From assembly GCA_040779345.1 (NCBI GenBank), contig JBFONU010000001.1, forward strand, positions 310,001-374,000: 64,000 nucleotides of DNA. The letters are read 5' to 3'. Source of the DNA: Thalassotalea_H sp040779345 (GTDB lineage Bacteria; Pseudomonadota; Gammaproteobacteria; Enterobacterales; Alteromonadaceae). Below are positions 17,467 through 25,812 of this stretch, piece by piece (position 1 is the first letter of the stretch; each line of letters opens with the position of its first letter). The notes under the pieces were generated by a model. That model searched no databases. It saw nothing but the letters and a program-made list of their open reading frames with translations, and was not told where the DNA came from. The position numbers and the translations under genes were made by a program.

Positions 17467-17862
17467 AATAGCCTCTTAAATTGTTACTTGTTACTATATA
17501 TTTCAATAAATATATAGTACTGCCTTAACTCTAATTCTAGTAGCCATTTCTTTAACTACAACAATTAAGTTCTTATGTTTATAAGTTTATCGGCAAATAA
17601 TAAAAATACTTAAGTAACTACTTATTTCTATCTAAAATATAGAGTGTTTTATTTTTACAAGCAATTTATAAGCCATGGTGTTGTTTTTTTGGGGGCTTAA
17701 TTGGCATGCTGGAGTAAAGCAAACTACCTTAATCTATATCAATTATTATTTATTATATTTTCAATTCAATTGTTTAGTGTTGAATATACTAGTATTGTAA
17801 TTAATTGGTCGATTGAATATTCATACAATAATCAATTTAGTAAATAGTTACCGAGGCTTAAA
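17467..17862. other. Divergent spacer fliD / sugar module (396 bp)
   Basis: Contains the minus-strand sigma-28 promoter of fliD (17587-17613). The right side must carry the promoter of the plus-strand sugar module; TATACT at 17785-17790 is the best -10 box, but no good -35 element is seen. A GAGGC ribosome binding site lies just before the ATG at 17863. No gene was found. Confidence 0.65.
17587..17613 (-). promoter_or_regulatory. Sigma-28 (FliA) promoter for fliD operon
   Basis: Read on the minus strand: TTAAGTAT (17613-17606), exactly 11 bases, then a perfect GCCGATAA (17594-17587). The -10 element is a full consensus match. Transcription would start near 17580, with a leader of about 115 nt before fliD. 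Confidence 0.85.
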
Positions 17863-19248
17863 ATGAAGTTAGAAAATTGTGTTATTGCCGGTGGTGGAAT
17901 TTGTGGAATTTTTGCATCTATTTTGCTCGCGGATAAATTTAAAAATGTCTATGTCATAGAAAAAGAAGCTGAGTGTGGGGGCTTACTTAAGTCGGTGAAA
18001 GATGACTCGGGTCATATTTACGACCAAGGAACTCATGTACCTAATACAACCTTAGTACCTGAAATTGATGAAATATTATTTGGTAAAGAACAAGACAGAG
18101 AAAATGATTGGTTCGATTTAGGAAGGTTACGTACCGGAAATTATTTTTGTGATAAATGGAATTTAATTACACAAATAATCGATGTTCGCCATTTGCCATC
18201 AGCTATTTATCAGCAAGGTGTTATGGAGTTATTATCTTTAACAGAAGAAAGCACAGCAGATGATATCGTTACTTATTTATGTGAAACATTAGGGCCTACT
18301 TTTACAACGGAAGCTGTGGCACCCATTGCCAAAAAACTCTATGGCAATGAAGTTGATTTATCGCAATTAATCAAAAATTCATCGGTCAGTTATTTTGGCC
18401 TTAATCGAGTGCAAGCATTGAATAGTCAAGTTACTAAAAAATTAAAAGAGCTTCCCGCTTTTGATAGTAAACTTGCCTATCATGATGAAAAAAGCTTTGA
18501 AGAGCGTATTACCTCTGAGGGAATACCTCAAACAACAAGTTATTATCCTAAAAATAACCAAGGTGTTGGCTTTTGGGTGAACTTTCTACTTGCTCAAGCT
18601 AAAGCTAAAGGTGTCAATTTCATGACATGTGAATCTATTCAAAAGATAAATCATCAAGAAAAGCATATCACTTCAATTCTTTTAGGGGAAAGTGGTGAAA
18701 CTTTACCTTGTGATTTTTTATTTTGGACAGCACCTCCTATTTTCGCTTTAAATGCAGCTGGAATTAAAGTTAAAAAAAGAAATGTTATGTTTAAAAGTGC
18801 TTGTATTTTTCATTATACAGTTGATAAGCCTTTACTAAATGACAACGCTTATTATTTGTGGAACTGGGATGTTAACTATAAAGGATTTAGAATTACATTG
18901 TATCCGAACATGCAAGGTGATATGGAAAATAAAGAGAATAAGCTGACCGTTGAAATGCTCTGTTCAGCTCAAGAGGTTGAAGATACCAGTTTGGAGGAAA
19001 TGTTCAAAGAATTACAAAGTTCAGGAATTATTGATAAAGACTCCAATATTCTTGGACAGTTAAAGCAGGTTATTCATAATACTTTCCCAGTACCTACTTT
19101 TGAATTTGATGAAGCGGTACAAAGTAACAATGAAACGCTCACTGCCGCTTTTGATAATGTCCATTTGGCTGGGCGATTTGCTGGAAAAAGCTGGTTTCAT
19201 CAAGATGTGCTCAAAGATGTATATTTTGATATAAACAACATGTTTTGA
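17863..19248 (+). CDS. FAD-dependent NAD(P)-binding oxidoreductase (amine oxidase/UGM-like)
   Basis: This is a flavoprotein of 461 residues. The N-terminus has a Rossmann dinucleotide motif (VIAGGGICGIFAS) ending in an acidic residue (YVIEKE), followed by GGLLKSV and YDQGTHV, as in protoporphyrinogen oxidase and UDP-galactopyranose mutase-like proteins. The C-terminus has VHLAGRFAGKSWFHQDVLKD, the usual second FAD contact. It opens the plus-strand sugar module and lies 71 bases before an aminotransferase gene, so it probably acts on a sugar or sugar nucleotide made there. The exact substrate cannot be read from sequence. Confidence 0.8.
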   Translation: MKLENCVIAGGGICGIFASILLADKFKNVYVIEKEAECGGLLKSVKDDSGHIYDQGTHVPNTTLVPEIDEILFGKEQDRENDWFDLGRLRTGNYFCDKWNLITQIIDVRHLPSAIYQQGVMELLSLTEESTADDIVTYLCETLGPTFTTEAVAPIAKKLYGNEVDLSQLIKNSSVSYFGLNRVQALNSQVTKKLKELPAFDSKLAYHDEKSFEERITSEGIPQTTSYYPKNNQGVGFWVNFLLAQAKAKGVNFMTCESIQKINHQEKHITSILLGESGETLPCDFLFWTAPPIFALNAAGIKVKKRNVMFKSACIFHYTVDKPLLNDNAYYLWNWDVNYKGFRITLYPNMQGDMENKENKLTVEMLCSAQEVEDTSLEEMFKELQSSGIIDKDSNILGQLKQVIHNTFPVPTFEFDEAVQSNNETLTAAFDNVHLAGRFAGKSWFHQDVLKDVYFDINNMF

Positions 19249-19319
19249 TAAACATTAATTTTATGTTGTTACTGGAAATCAATTTCAAACGATAAACAAA
19301 ACACTCACAAAAGGTAATT

Positions 19320-20645
19320 ATGACATCTACTAGTAAAAATTCGGGTGCTCTTTTATGGCAAGAAGCTAAAAAAATTATTCCAGGTGGCAACCAACTTTTG
19401 TCCAAGCGTGCTGAAATGTTTCTTCCTGACTTTTGGCCTTCGTATTACAAAAGATCGAAAGGGTGTGAAATATGGGATCTTGACGATAACCATTATTACG
19501 ATATGAGTATTATGGGAATTGGAACTTGTGTACTTGGCTATGCAAATGATGAAATAAATAACACTGTTACTTCTGCGATTTCTGATGGAAGTATGAGCAG
19601 TTTAAATTGTTATGAGGAAGTCGCATTAGCAAAAAAATTAATTGAATTACATCCGTGGTCATCTAAAGTTCGATTTGCTCGAACGGGAGGAGAGAGTTGC
19701 GCAATCGCCGTTCGAATTGCACGATCTTATACAGGTAGAGATAAAGTTGCTTTTTGTGGCTACCATGGCTGGCATGATTGGTATTTAGCTACCAATATTC
19801 AAGATGAAAATAACCTTGATGAACAGTTATTACCAGGTTTGGCACCTAAAGGAGTACCTAAAGCCTTAGGGGGGTCTGTATTACCCTTTAATGAAGGAAA
19901 TATCGCTGAATTTGAACATATTTTGCAGACACATGGGAAAGAATGTGGAGCAGTTGTTATGGAAGTTTTTCGCCATTCTGCGCCTAACCTTAAGTTCTTA
20001 CAAAAAGTAAGACAGCTTTGCAGTGAGCATAATATCATTTTAATTTTTGATGAAATATCCTCTGGGTTTAGATTAAATGTTGGAGCATCGCATTTGTTGT
20101 GGGATATCGAACCTGATATTTGTGTTTTAGGTAAAGCGATGGGAAATGGTCATCCTATAGGCGCTATTATCGGTAAAAGTGAGGTGATGGATGCAGCTCA
20201 ATCTTCATTTATTAGTAGTTCTTATTGGTCAGAGAGGGTCGGTTTTGCTGCCGCATTAACAACGATAGATATTTTTCAACGTGATAATGTGATCCAAAAA
20301 ATTAGAAATACCGGTCAGTCAATCAGAACGAAGTTGATGGAAGCAGCGATTGAAGAATCCTTTAAATTAGATGTTTTGGGCATTGATAGCGTTTTGATCT
20401 TGTCTTTTAATTATCAAAATGCATTATTAGTTAAAACAGCTTTTACTCAAGAAATGCTTAAAAGAGGCTTTTTAGCAAGTAATGTTATTTATGTTTCAAT
20501 TGCTCATACAGAAGTTATTATTCAACTCTATATAGCGGCAGTTAAAGACGTATTTAAATTAATTAACCAATCGATAGAGTTAAATCAGTTAGAATCTTTA
20601 TTAAACGGGCCAGTATGCCATTCAGGATTTAGCAGATTAAATTAA
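19320..20645 (+). CDS. Class III PLP aminotransferase (GSA-aminomutase-like), module 1
   Basis: This 441-residue PLP enzyme is of the glutamate-1-semialdehyde aminomutase type. The Schiff-base lysine is K272 in LGKAMGNGHP, and the cofactor aspartate lies in LIFDEISSGFR. The sequence AFCGYHGWHDWYLATN is typical of the sugar-cluster branch. The context (next gene is a NeuB-family synthase, 1-base overlap) argues against a role in haem synthesis and for amination of a carbohydrate intermediate. A paralog lies at 38272-39567 in the reverse module. The substrate is unknown. Confidence 0.85.
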   Translation: MTSTSKNSGALLWQEAKKIIPGGNQLLSKRAEMFLPDFWPSYYKRSKGCEIWDLDDNHYYDMSIMGIGTCVLGYANDEINNTVTSAISDGSMSSLNCYEEVALAKKLIELHPWSSKVRFARTGGESCAIAVRIARSYTGRDKVAFCGYHGWHDWYLATNIQDENNLDEQLLPGLAPKGVPKALGGSVLPFNEGNIAEFEHILQTHGKECGAVVMEVFRHSAPNLKFLQKVRQLCSEHNIILIFDEISSGFRLNVGASHLLWDIEPDICVLGKAMGNGHPIGAIIGKSEVMDAAQSSFISSSYWSERVGFAAALTTIDIFQRDNVIQKIRNTGQSIRTKLMEAAIEESFKLDVLGIDSVLILSFNYQNALLVKTAFTQEMLKRGFLASNVIYVSIAHTEVIIQLYIAAVKDVFKLINQSIELNQLESLLNGPVCHSGFSRLN

Positions 20646-21721
20646 TGATGACAGCAAAAGAAAAGATACAACCAAGTATACAAATAAACGACAAATTAAT
20701 TAACGAGGCAAGCCCTTGTTATATTATTGCTGAAATGTCTGCTAATCATGGAGGCGACTTTGATCGAGCAATAGCTATTATTCATGCTGCAAAGGAAAGT
20801 GGAGCCGATGCAGTAAAATTGCAAACATATACTGCTGATACGATTACACTAAAGAGTAATTTGGCCGACTTTCGCTTACCAAGTGATAACAAATGGCAAG
20901 AGCATCAAACATTACATGCACTTTATGAAAAGGCTTATACGCCTTGGGAGTGGCATGATGCATTGTTTAAAGAAGCTAAAAAAATTGGTATTGATATTTT
21001 TTCTGCGCCTTTTGATCAAAGTGCTGTGGAGTTACTTGAAGAGTTAAACTGTCCGGTATACAAAATAGCATCACCTGAAATTACCGATATCCCTTTAATA
21101 AAGTGTGTTGCTTTAACGGGTAAACCTGTCATTTTATCAACGGGTTTATCAACTCTTGAAGATATTGAGTTAGCCATAGAAACCCTTGAAAATAATGGTT
21201 GTTTTCAATATGTATTTTTAAAATGTACAACAGCTTACCCAGCCCCACCAGAAGATATTAATTTGAAGACTATTCCTGATATGTCTAAAAGATTTGGTTG
21301 TCTTAGTGGTATTTCTGATCATAGTCTTAGCCACAGTGTTCCCGTTGCCGCAGTTACTTTAGGCGCTAAAGTTATTGAAAAACATTTCACGCTAGATAAA
21401 ACAGACACGTCTGTTGATGCCTTTTTTTCATTATCACCAGATGAATTTTCAGCGATGGTAAATGAAGTTAGATTAATTGAAAAAGCATTAGGAAAAGTGA
21501 GCTATGAAATATCTCCCGCATCGCAAAAGAATATTTTAGCCAGAAGGTCGCTTTATATTTCAGCGGATATTGTAAAAGGGGGCGAAATCACGGTTAATAA
21601 TATCCAGTCAGTTAGACCTTCCTATGGGTTACATCCAAAATATTACGATGATGTTATTGGTAAAAAAGTACTTAAATCAATGAAAAAAGGAGAGCGTTTA
21701 CAATTGAAATTTATTGAATAA
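20645..21721 (+). CDS. pseI: NeuB-family nonulosonate synthase, pseudaminic acid synthase (PseI) type
   Basis: PseI condenses phosphoenolpyruvate with a 2,4-diacetamido-trideoxyhexose to form pseudaminic acid. The 358-residue protein has the NeuB barrel (IIAEMSANHGGDFDRAI, GADAVKLQTYTADTI, VIEKHFTLDKTDTSVDAFFS) and a C-terminal SAF antifreeze-like domain (about 300-358) ending RPSYGLHPKYYDDVIGKK. The SANHGG, the KLQTYT and the RPS.GLHP patterns are those of PseI rather than NeuB or LegI. The start ATG overlaps the previous stop (TAATG). The other NeuB-family gene in the window (35423-36490) is of a different subtype. Confidence 0.88.
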   Translation: MMTAKEKIQPSIQINDKLINEASPCYIIAEMSANHGGDFDRAIAIIHAAKESGADAVKLQTYTADTITLKSNLADFRLPSDNKWQEHQTLHALYEKAYTPWEWHDALFKEAKKIGIDIFSAPFDQSAVELLEELNCPVYKIASPEITDIPLIKCVALTGKPVILSTGLSTLEDIELAIETLENNGCFQYVFLKCTTAYPAPPEDINLKTIPDMSKRFGCLSGISDHSLSHSVPVAAVTLGAKVIEKHFTLDKTDTSVDAFFSLSPDEFSAMVNEVRLIEKALGKVSYEISPASQKNILARRSLYISADIVKGGEITVNNIQSVRPSYGLHPKYYDDVIGKKVLKSMKKGERLQLKFIE

Positions 21722-21737
21722 GCCTATTTCAACAATA

Positions 21738-21754
21738 TGGCACTATATGTGCTG
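21738..21754 (+). promoter_or_regulatory. Possible sigma-54 promoter before PseG-methyltransferase gene
   Basis: TGGCAC at 21738-21743 with GG at 21739-21740, 10 bases, then GC at 21751-21752 (GTGCTG). The -24 half is a perfect match, the -12 half less so. It lies 120 bases before the gene at 21875, in the only sizeable gap of this module. It could be chance; the GCAC/GTGC symmetry offers another reading as a protein-binding site. Confidence 0.35.
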
Positions 21755-21874
21755 CATTATCCTGTTGTCATTTTTTTGTAAGTTGTTCAGTCTTTCTTGG
21801 AACTTAGATACAATAATGTGAGTTGCTATCATGATTATAATGCTTTGTCAGTTTTTTAGGGTAATTGAGCAATA

Positions 21875-23524
21875 ATGAATAAAAGGTTTCTATTTCAATG
21901 TAATGCAAATGTTCAAAGTGGATTAGGCCATTTAATTCGTTGTATTAATATTGCTAAAGGATTAAAAAGCCTATCAAGTGAAATTGCTATCATTTTTTGT
22001 GGTGACTTTAATGATTTTGCTATTTCATTGCTGTGTGACAACAACTGGGCTTATCAGAGCGCAGAGTTAACAGACTTAACTAAAGCGGATACTCTTATCG
22101 TAGATAATTACGATACCTTACAAACAGATATTAACGGCTATCGAAATAAAGCTGGCGTATTAATTGTTATTGATGACTTTAATCTTCTTGATTTTTCTGA
22201 CGTCGATTTAGTGATTAATATGCGTTTTAATGCAGAAAAAGAAATTTATTCATCTAAACAGAGTTGTTTAGGTCTTAATTATTTTCCCTTTAATCCTTCT
22301 TTAGTGAACATTAGAGATAAAAACTTAGTCAAAGAATATTGTGATTTTAATCATATTTTTGTCTTTATCGGTGGTTCCGATAAAAACAATACAGGCAGTA
22401 AGTTGATCAGTTTAATTGACCAATTAGTTCACTTTAAAAAAATTTATTTAATTGACAGTCAAACAACTACATCACGTTCATTAAAATCAAAGAATAATCA
22501 AATAGTATATTTGCCCTTAAGTAAAAAAAGTGAGGAGTATTATCAACAGGCTGATATCTTTATTTCTGGTGGGGGAGGAAGTAAATATGAAGCGGGTTTT
22601 TGTCAAATCCCTAACGCGACAATTTCTCAAACGATAGAACAAGCTGACGATACAAAAATATTGGCAAAAAATAATCTTACTTTTGATCTTGGTATCATTA
22701 CGGATATTGATGATAACCCAGAGAAAGTAAAAGCATTGTTAACTTCATTTTTTGAAATTAAAACAAGGCAGCTAATCATACGTCATTGTCATGAAGCTTT
22801 TCATCGTGATTCATTATCTAATTTGTCCAAGCAAATATTGAGCCTCACTGATGGAGTGTCATTTACCCAAAAGCAAGTAGAATGGGAGCAGCAGGCGAGA
22901 AGTACATCGGATCTTAAACAACAGGTATGTCGACCATTTGACGATGGCAGCTGGCACTTATTAATTGAAGATATTCAGGATAAGTTACATTTAGTCCCCC
23001 AGTTAAATGAAATGCTCGATGTTGGGTGTGGGAATGGCTTACTATTATCTAAGTTTAGTCAATTTTTTGAGCAACTTTACGGTGTCGATTACGGGCAAAG
23101 TATGGTTGAAAATGCTAGAGCCACGTTACCTAATGCGATAATTTCAGCCTCTGAAGCTGCAGCATTACCTTTTGAAGATGAAAAGTTTGAACGACTGCTT
23201 TCTTATAGTATTTTTCATTACTTCCCTAATGAAAATTATGTCTACAACGTTATCGATGAAATGATACGAGTCACTAAAGTTGGGGGAGTTATATTAATTG
23301 GTGACTTACTGGATAAAACTTTTGAGGATGAAATAAAAAGTCATAGTGATATGGAATATGAAAAAAATATCCCACTTATTTTTAGGTATTCGAATTGGCT
23401 ATTTTGTGATCTTCAGAAAATCATATGCTATATAGAAAGGAAGGGATTGAAAGCTGAATTATTAGCGCAACCTAAAAATTTTAAATTGAGCCATTATCGT
23501 AAGGATATTCGCATTTGGCGGTGA
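21875..23524 (+). CDS. PseG-like hydrolase fused to SAM-dependent methyltransferase
   Basis: This is a two-domain protein of 549 residues. Residues 1 to about 325 resemble PseG, the UDP-sugar hydrolase of pseudaminic acid synthesis, with SGLGHLIR holding the putative catalytic His19 and a glycine-rich ISGGGGSKYEAG loop. Residues about 335-549 form a class I methyltransferase with LDVGCGNG at about 381-388. In the PseG part the usual FRxDA start reads FQCNAN, so the conserved Arg and Asp are replaced by Gln and Asn; activity or specificity may differ. In the reverse module a canonical PseG gene is directly followed by a separate methyltransferase gene, matching this fusion. It overlaps the next gene at GTGA. 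Confidence 0.85.
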   Translation: MNKRFLFQCNANVQSGLGHLIRCINIAKGLKSLSSEIAIIFCGDFNDFAISLLCDNNWAYQSAELTDLTKADTLIVDNYDTLQTDINGYRNKAGVLIVIDDFNLLDFSDVDLVINMRFNAEKEIYSSKQSCLGLNYFPFNPSLVNIRDKNLVKEYCDFNHIFVFIGGSDKNNTGSKLISLIDQLVHFKKIYLIDSQTTTSRSLKSKNNQIVYLPLSKKSEEYYQQADIFISGGGGSKYEAGFCQIPNATISQTIEQADDTKILAKNNLTFDLGIITDIDDNPEKVKALLTSFFEIKTRQLIIRHCHEAFHRDSLSNLSKQILSLTDGVSFTQKQVEWEQQARSTSDLKQQVCRPFDDGSWHLLIEDIQDKLHLVPQLNEMLDVGCGNGLLLSKFSQFFEQLYGVDYGQSMVENARATLPNAIISASEAAALPFEDEKFERLLSYSIFHYFPNENYVYNVIDEMIRVTKVGGVILIGDLLDKTFEDEIKSHSDMEYEKNIPLIFRYSNWLFCDLQKIICYIERKGLKAELLAQPKNFKLSHYRKDIRIWR

Positions 23525-24456
23525 ATAAATTATCAACATTATTAACTGTTCAGTTACAGAGAAAACATTCTGTTTTAACAAGCTCTGGAAGTTCAGCACT
23601 CATTGTTGCCTTGAAAGCAGCAGGAATACCAAAAGGTGCCGAAGTTATTATGCCGGCAATTTGTTGCCCCGCAGTTTTAGTCGCTATACAGTTTGCTGGT
23701 TATATTCCGGTATTATCCGACGTAGGTCTAAATGACTATTGTATTAATAGTCAATTAACCTCTAAGGAGATCACTGATAAAACTAAAGCGATTGTTGCGG
23801 TGCATGCCTATGGCCATTATTGCCAAATCGACCAACTTAGTAAATTGGCAAAAGCTAATAATCTGTTGCTAATTGAAGATGCATGTTTAGCCGTAGGTGG
23901 AACCTATAAGGGGATGCCTTTAGGGAGTTTCGGAGATATCAGTATCATTAGTTTTGGTTATGATAAATTAGTGAGTGTGAATTATGGCGGAGCATTATTA
24001 ACAAATAATGATGAATATGCTCAAAATGCAGATAAATTTATTTATGAAAACCCATTCTTTAATTTTGATTTAACCAATGGATTAGACAACAGATTACTCA
24101 CTTTATTTGCAGAATTACCACAGGCTATTTACAAAAGAAAAGAAAATGTTTTACTTTGTAGAGAGCTATTAGATAGCGCCATCGTTAAAAAATTACCTTA
24201 TCATGATGACGTGATTTTTTGGCGTTATCCTATCTTGGTCAAATCGAATAGAGAGCAACTGATCAATAGTGCGAAACAAAAAGGGATTGTTATTCCTAAA
24301 CATTACCTCTCCTTACATCATTTTTATACCGGTTTGTATTTAGAAAATGCCGAACTATTAAGTCAAAGAATGATTAACATATTTATTCGGCCTGATACTC
24401 CTAAAAAGCAATTACAAATAACCACGCAATTTATTAATGAGTTCGCTTATGATTAA
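23521..24456 (+). CDS. DegT/DnrJ/EryC1-family aminotransferase, N-terminally short
   Basis: This is a PLP-dependent sugar aminotransferase of the DegT family. SSGSSALIVALKAAG binds the cofactor phosphate, IEDACLAVGG is the aspartate motif and SFGYDKLVSVNYGGAL carries the probable Schiff-base lysine. The GTG at 23521 overlaps the previous stop as GTGA; a TTG at 23515 is an alternative. Either way the protein has about 311-313 residues and starts only some 20 residues before the SGSSAL motif, whereas relatives (such as those at 33966 and 41232 in this window) have 30-40 more. It may be a shortened or divergent enzyme. It may act on a sugar within this module. Confidence 0.82.
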   Translation: MNKLSTLLTVQLQRKHSVLTSSGSSALIVALKAAGIPKGAEVIMPAICCPAVLVAIQFAGYIPVLSDVGLNDYCINSQLTSKEITDKTKAIVAVHAYGHYCQIDQLSKLAKANNLLLIEDACLAVGGTYKGMPLGSFGDISIISFGYDKLVSVNYGGALLTNNDEYAQNADKFIYENPFFNFDLTNGLDNRLLTLFAELPQAIYKRKENVLLCRELLDSAIVKKLPYHDDVIFWRYPILVKSNREQLINSAKQKGIVIPKHYLSLHHFYTGLYLENAELLSQRMINIFIRPDTPKKQLQITTQFINEFAYD

Positions 24457-25072
24457 GGACTTAAAAAGACACTATCAGCACTTATTTGATAAGTTTGGCG
24501 ACTCGGTGGAATCAGTCCAGCATATTAACCGGCAGTCTCAGTATAAGCGTTTTGAAATCTTATTAGCTATTGATAAAAACGCAAAATCAATTATAGATGT
24601 CGGCTGTGGATTGGGTGATATGTATCAGTATTTATTAGATAATCAATATTCTGGGCAATACTTAGGTCTAGACTTTTTAGATGAATTCACTCTACTATCA
24701 AGACAAAAATATGCTGATTATTCTCAAGCAAGTTTTCAATGCATTGATGTCGGCTCAGCTAACGTTCCGTGTGGCTATGATTATGCTTTATTAAGCGGTG
24801 TTTTTAATAATAAAATGGAAAACAACAAACAATTTATGTTTGAAACAATATCAAAAATGTTTGCTAGTGCGAATAAAGGAATTGCATTTAATGCAATGTC
24901 TACCTATGTTGATTACCAAGATAAAGCACTTTATTATTCAGACCCATTGGAAGTTTTTGATTTCTGTAAGAAAAATTTAAGTCGAAAAGTTACATTGAAG
25001 CATGACTACACAGTTAAGAGCGGCTCAATTCCTTTTGAATATACAATATATCTATATAAGGAAGATATGTAA
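24449..25072 (+). CDS. Class I SAM-dependent methyltransferase
   Basis: This 207-residue methyltransferase has the SAM motif IIDVGCGLGDMYQYLL near residue 50 and LGLDFLDEF after the second strand. The ATG at 24449 is preferred over one at 24437, as it gives the smaller overlap with the upstream stop. WbqC follows with a 1-base overlap. Probably it methylates a sugar or a sugar-linked acyl group in this module; the acceptor is unknown. Confidence 0.82.
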   Translation: MIKDLKRHYQHLFDKFGDSVESVQHINRQSQYKRFEILLAIDKNAKSIIDVGCGLGDMYQYLLDNQYSGQYLGLDFLDEFTLLSRQKYADYSQASFQCIDVGSANVPCGYDYALLSGVFNNKMENNKQFMFETISKMFASANKGIAFNAMSTYVDYQDKALYYSDPLEVFDFCKKNLSRKVTLKHDYTVKSGSIPFEYTIYLYKEDM

Positions 25073-25776
25073 TGAAATGTGCAATAATGCAACCTACCTA
25101 TCTTCCTTGGTGTGGTTATTTTAATTTAATTCACTCAGTTGATAAGTTTATTTTTCTTGATGATGTCAAATTAGAAAAAAGTAATTGGCAAGTGAGAAAT
25201 CGGATAAAGTCAGCTAATGGCGAACTTATGCTAAGCCTGAGTGTAAATTTACCACATGGTAGAATGAATACTATGATCAATCAGGCACAATTAGACTTTA
25301 CACGCACGTGCAAAGTAAAACATCTAAAAAGCATTTATACCAATTATAGAAAATCACCATATTTTGAACAGATATTCCCATTTATTGAAGCTCAAATATT
25401 GTCATCTCATTCTCAATTAAGCCATTTTACCATTGATATTATTAAGTCAATTGCCAAAGAATTACATATTGATACTGAGTTTTATTTGGCGTCAGAGATC
25501 AGCCATTCTGATAAAGTTAAGGATGAACGCCTTGTGGAAATATGTAATCAGGTCGGCGCCAATGAATATATTTCACCAATTGGAGCTGCAAACTACATTG
25601 AAAAAACATCTCCAGGTGGTGCGATAGCAAAAAATGGTATAACACTCACTTATCAAAAGTTTCCCCACCCAGTATACCCCCAACTTTACGGTGAATTTAT
25701 TAGCCATTTAAGTATGATAGATATGTTATTTAATTGTGGCTTTTATCAATCATCCAAGCTGATTAAACAAAAATAA
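25072..25776 (+). CDS. WbqC-family protein (module 1)
   Basis: This 234-residue protein has the WbqC signature MQPTYLPWCGYFNLIHSVDK at its start and DDVKLEKSNWQVRNRI after it. WbqC-like proteins (PF08889) occur in O-antigen and glycan clusters and have no settled reaction. It is the last gene of the plus-strand module and has a paralog at 33259-33966, also directly after a DegT/methyltransferase-type neighbourhood. Only the family can be stated. Confidence 0.85.
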   Translation: MKCAIMQPTYLPWCGYFNLIHSVDKFIFLDDVKLEKSNWQVRNRIKSANGELMLSLSVNLPHGRMNTMINQAQLDFTRTCKVKHLKSIYTNYRKSPYFEQIFPFIEAQILSSHSQLSHFTIDIIKSIAKELHIDTEFYLASEISHSDKVKDERLVEICNQVGANEYISPIGAANYIEKTSPGGAIAKNGITLTYQKFPHPVYPQLYGEFISHLSMIDMLFNCGFYQSSKLIKQK

Positions 25777-25777
25777 A

Positions 25778-25811
25778 GGCGAGCTAAAAATTACTCACCT
25801 AGTTATTTTTT
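25778..25811 (+). terminator. Weak terminator at convergence of the two sugar modules
   Basis: GGCGAG (25778-25783) pairs with CTCACC (25794-25799) with one C-A mismatch (a G-U pair on the other strand), followed after six bases by a T6 run at 25806-25811. It sits in the 36-base gap between the stops of two convergent operons. Confidence 0.4.
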
Positions 25812-25812
25812 G

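Noticed and set aside
19320..20645. Class III aminotransferase as hemL (haem synthesis)
   Set aside because: It lies in a sugar operon, is duplicated at 38272 and overlaps a NeuB-family gene; a haem enzyme would not be expected in this context.
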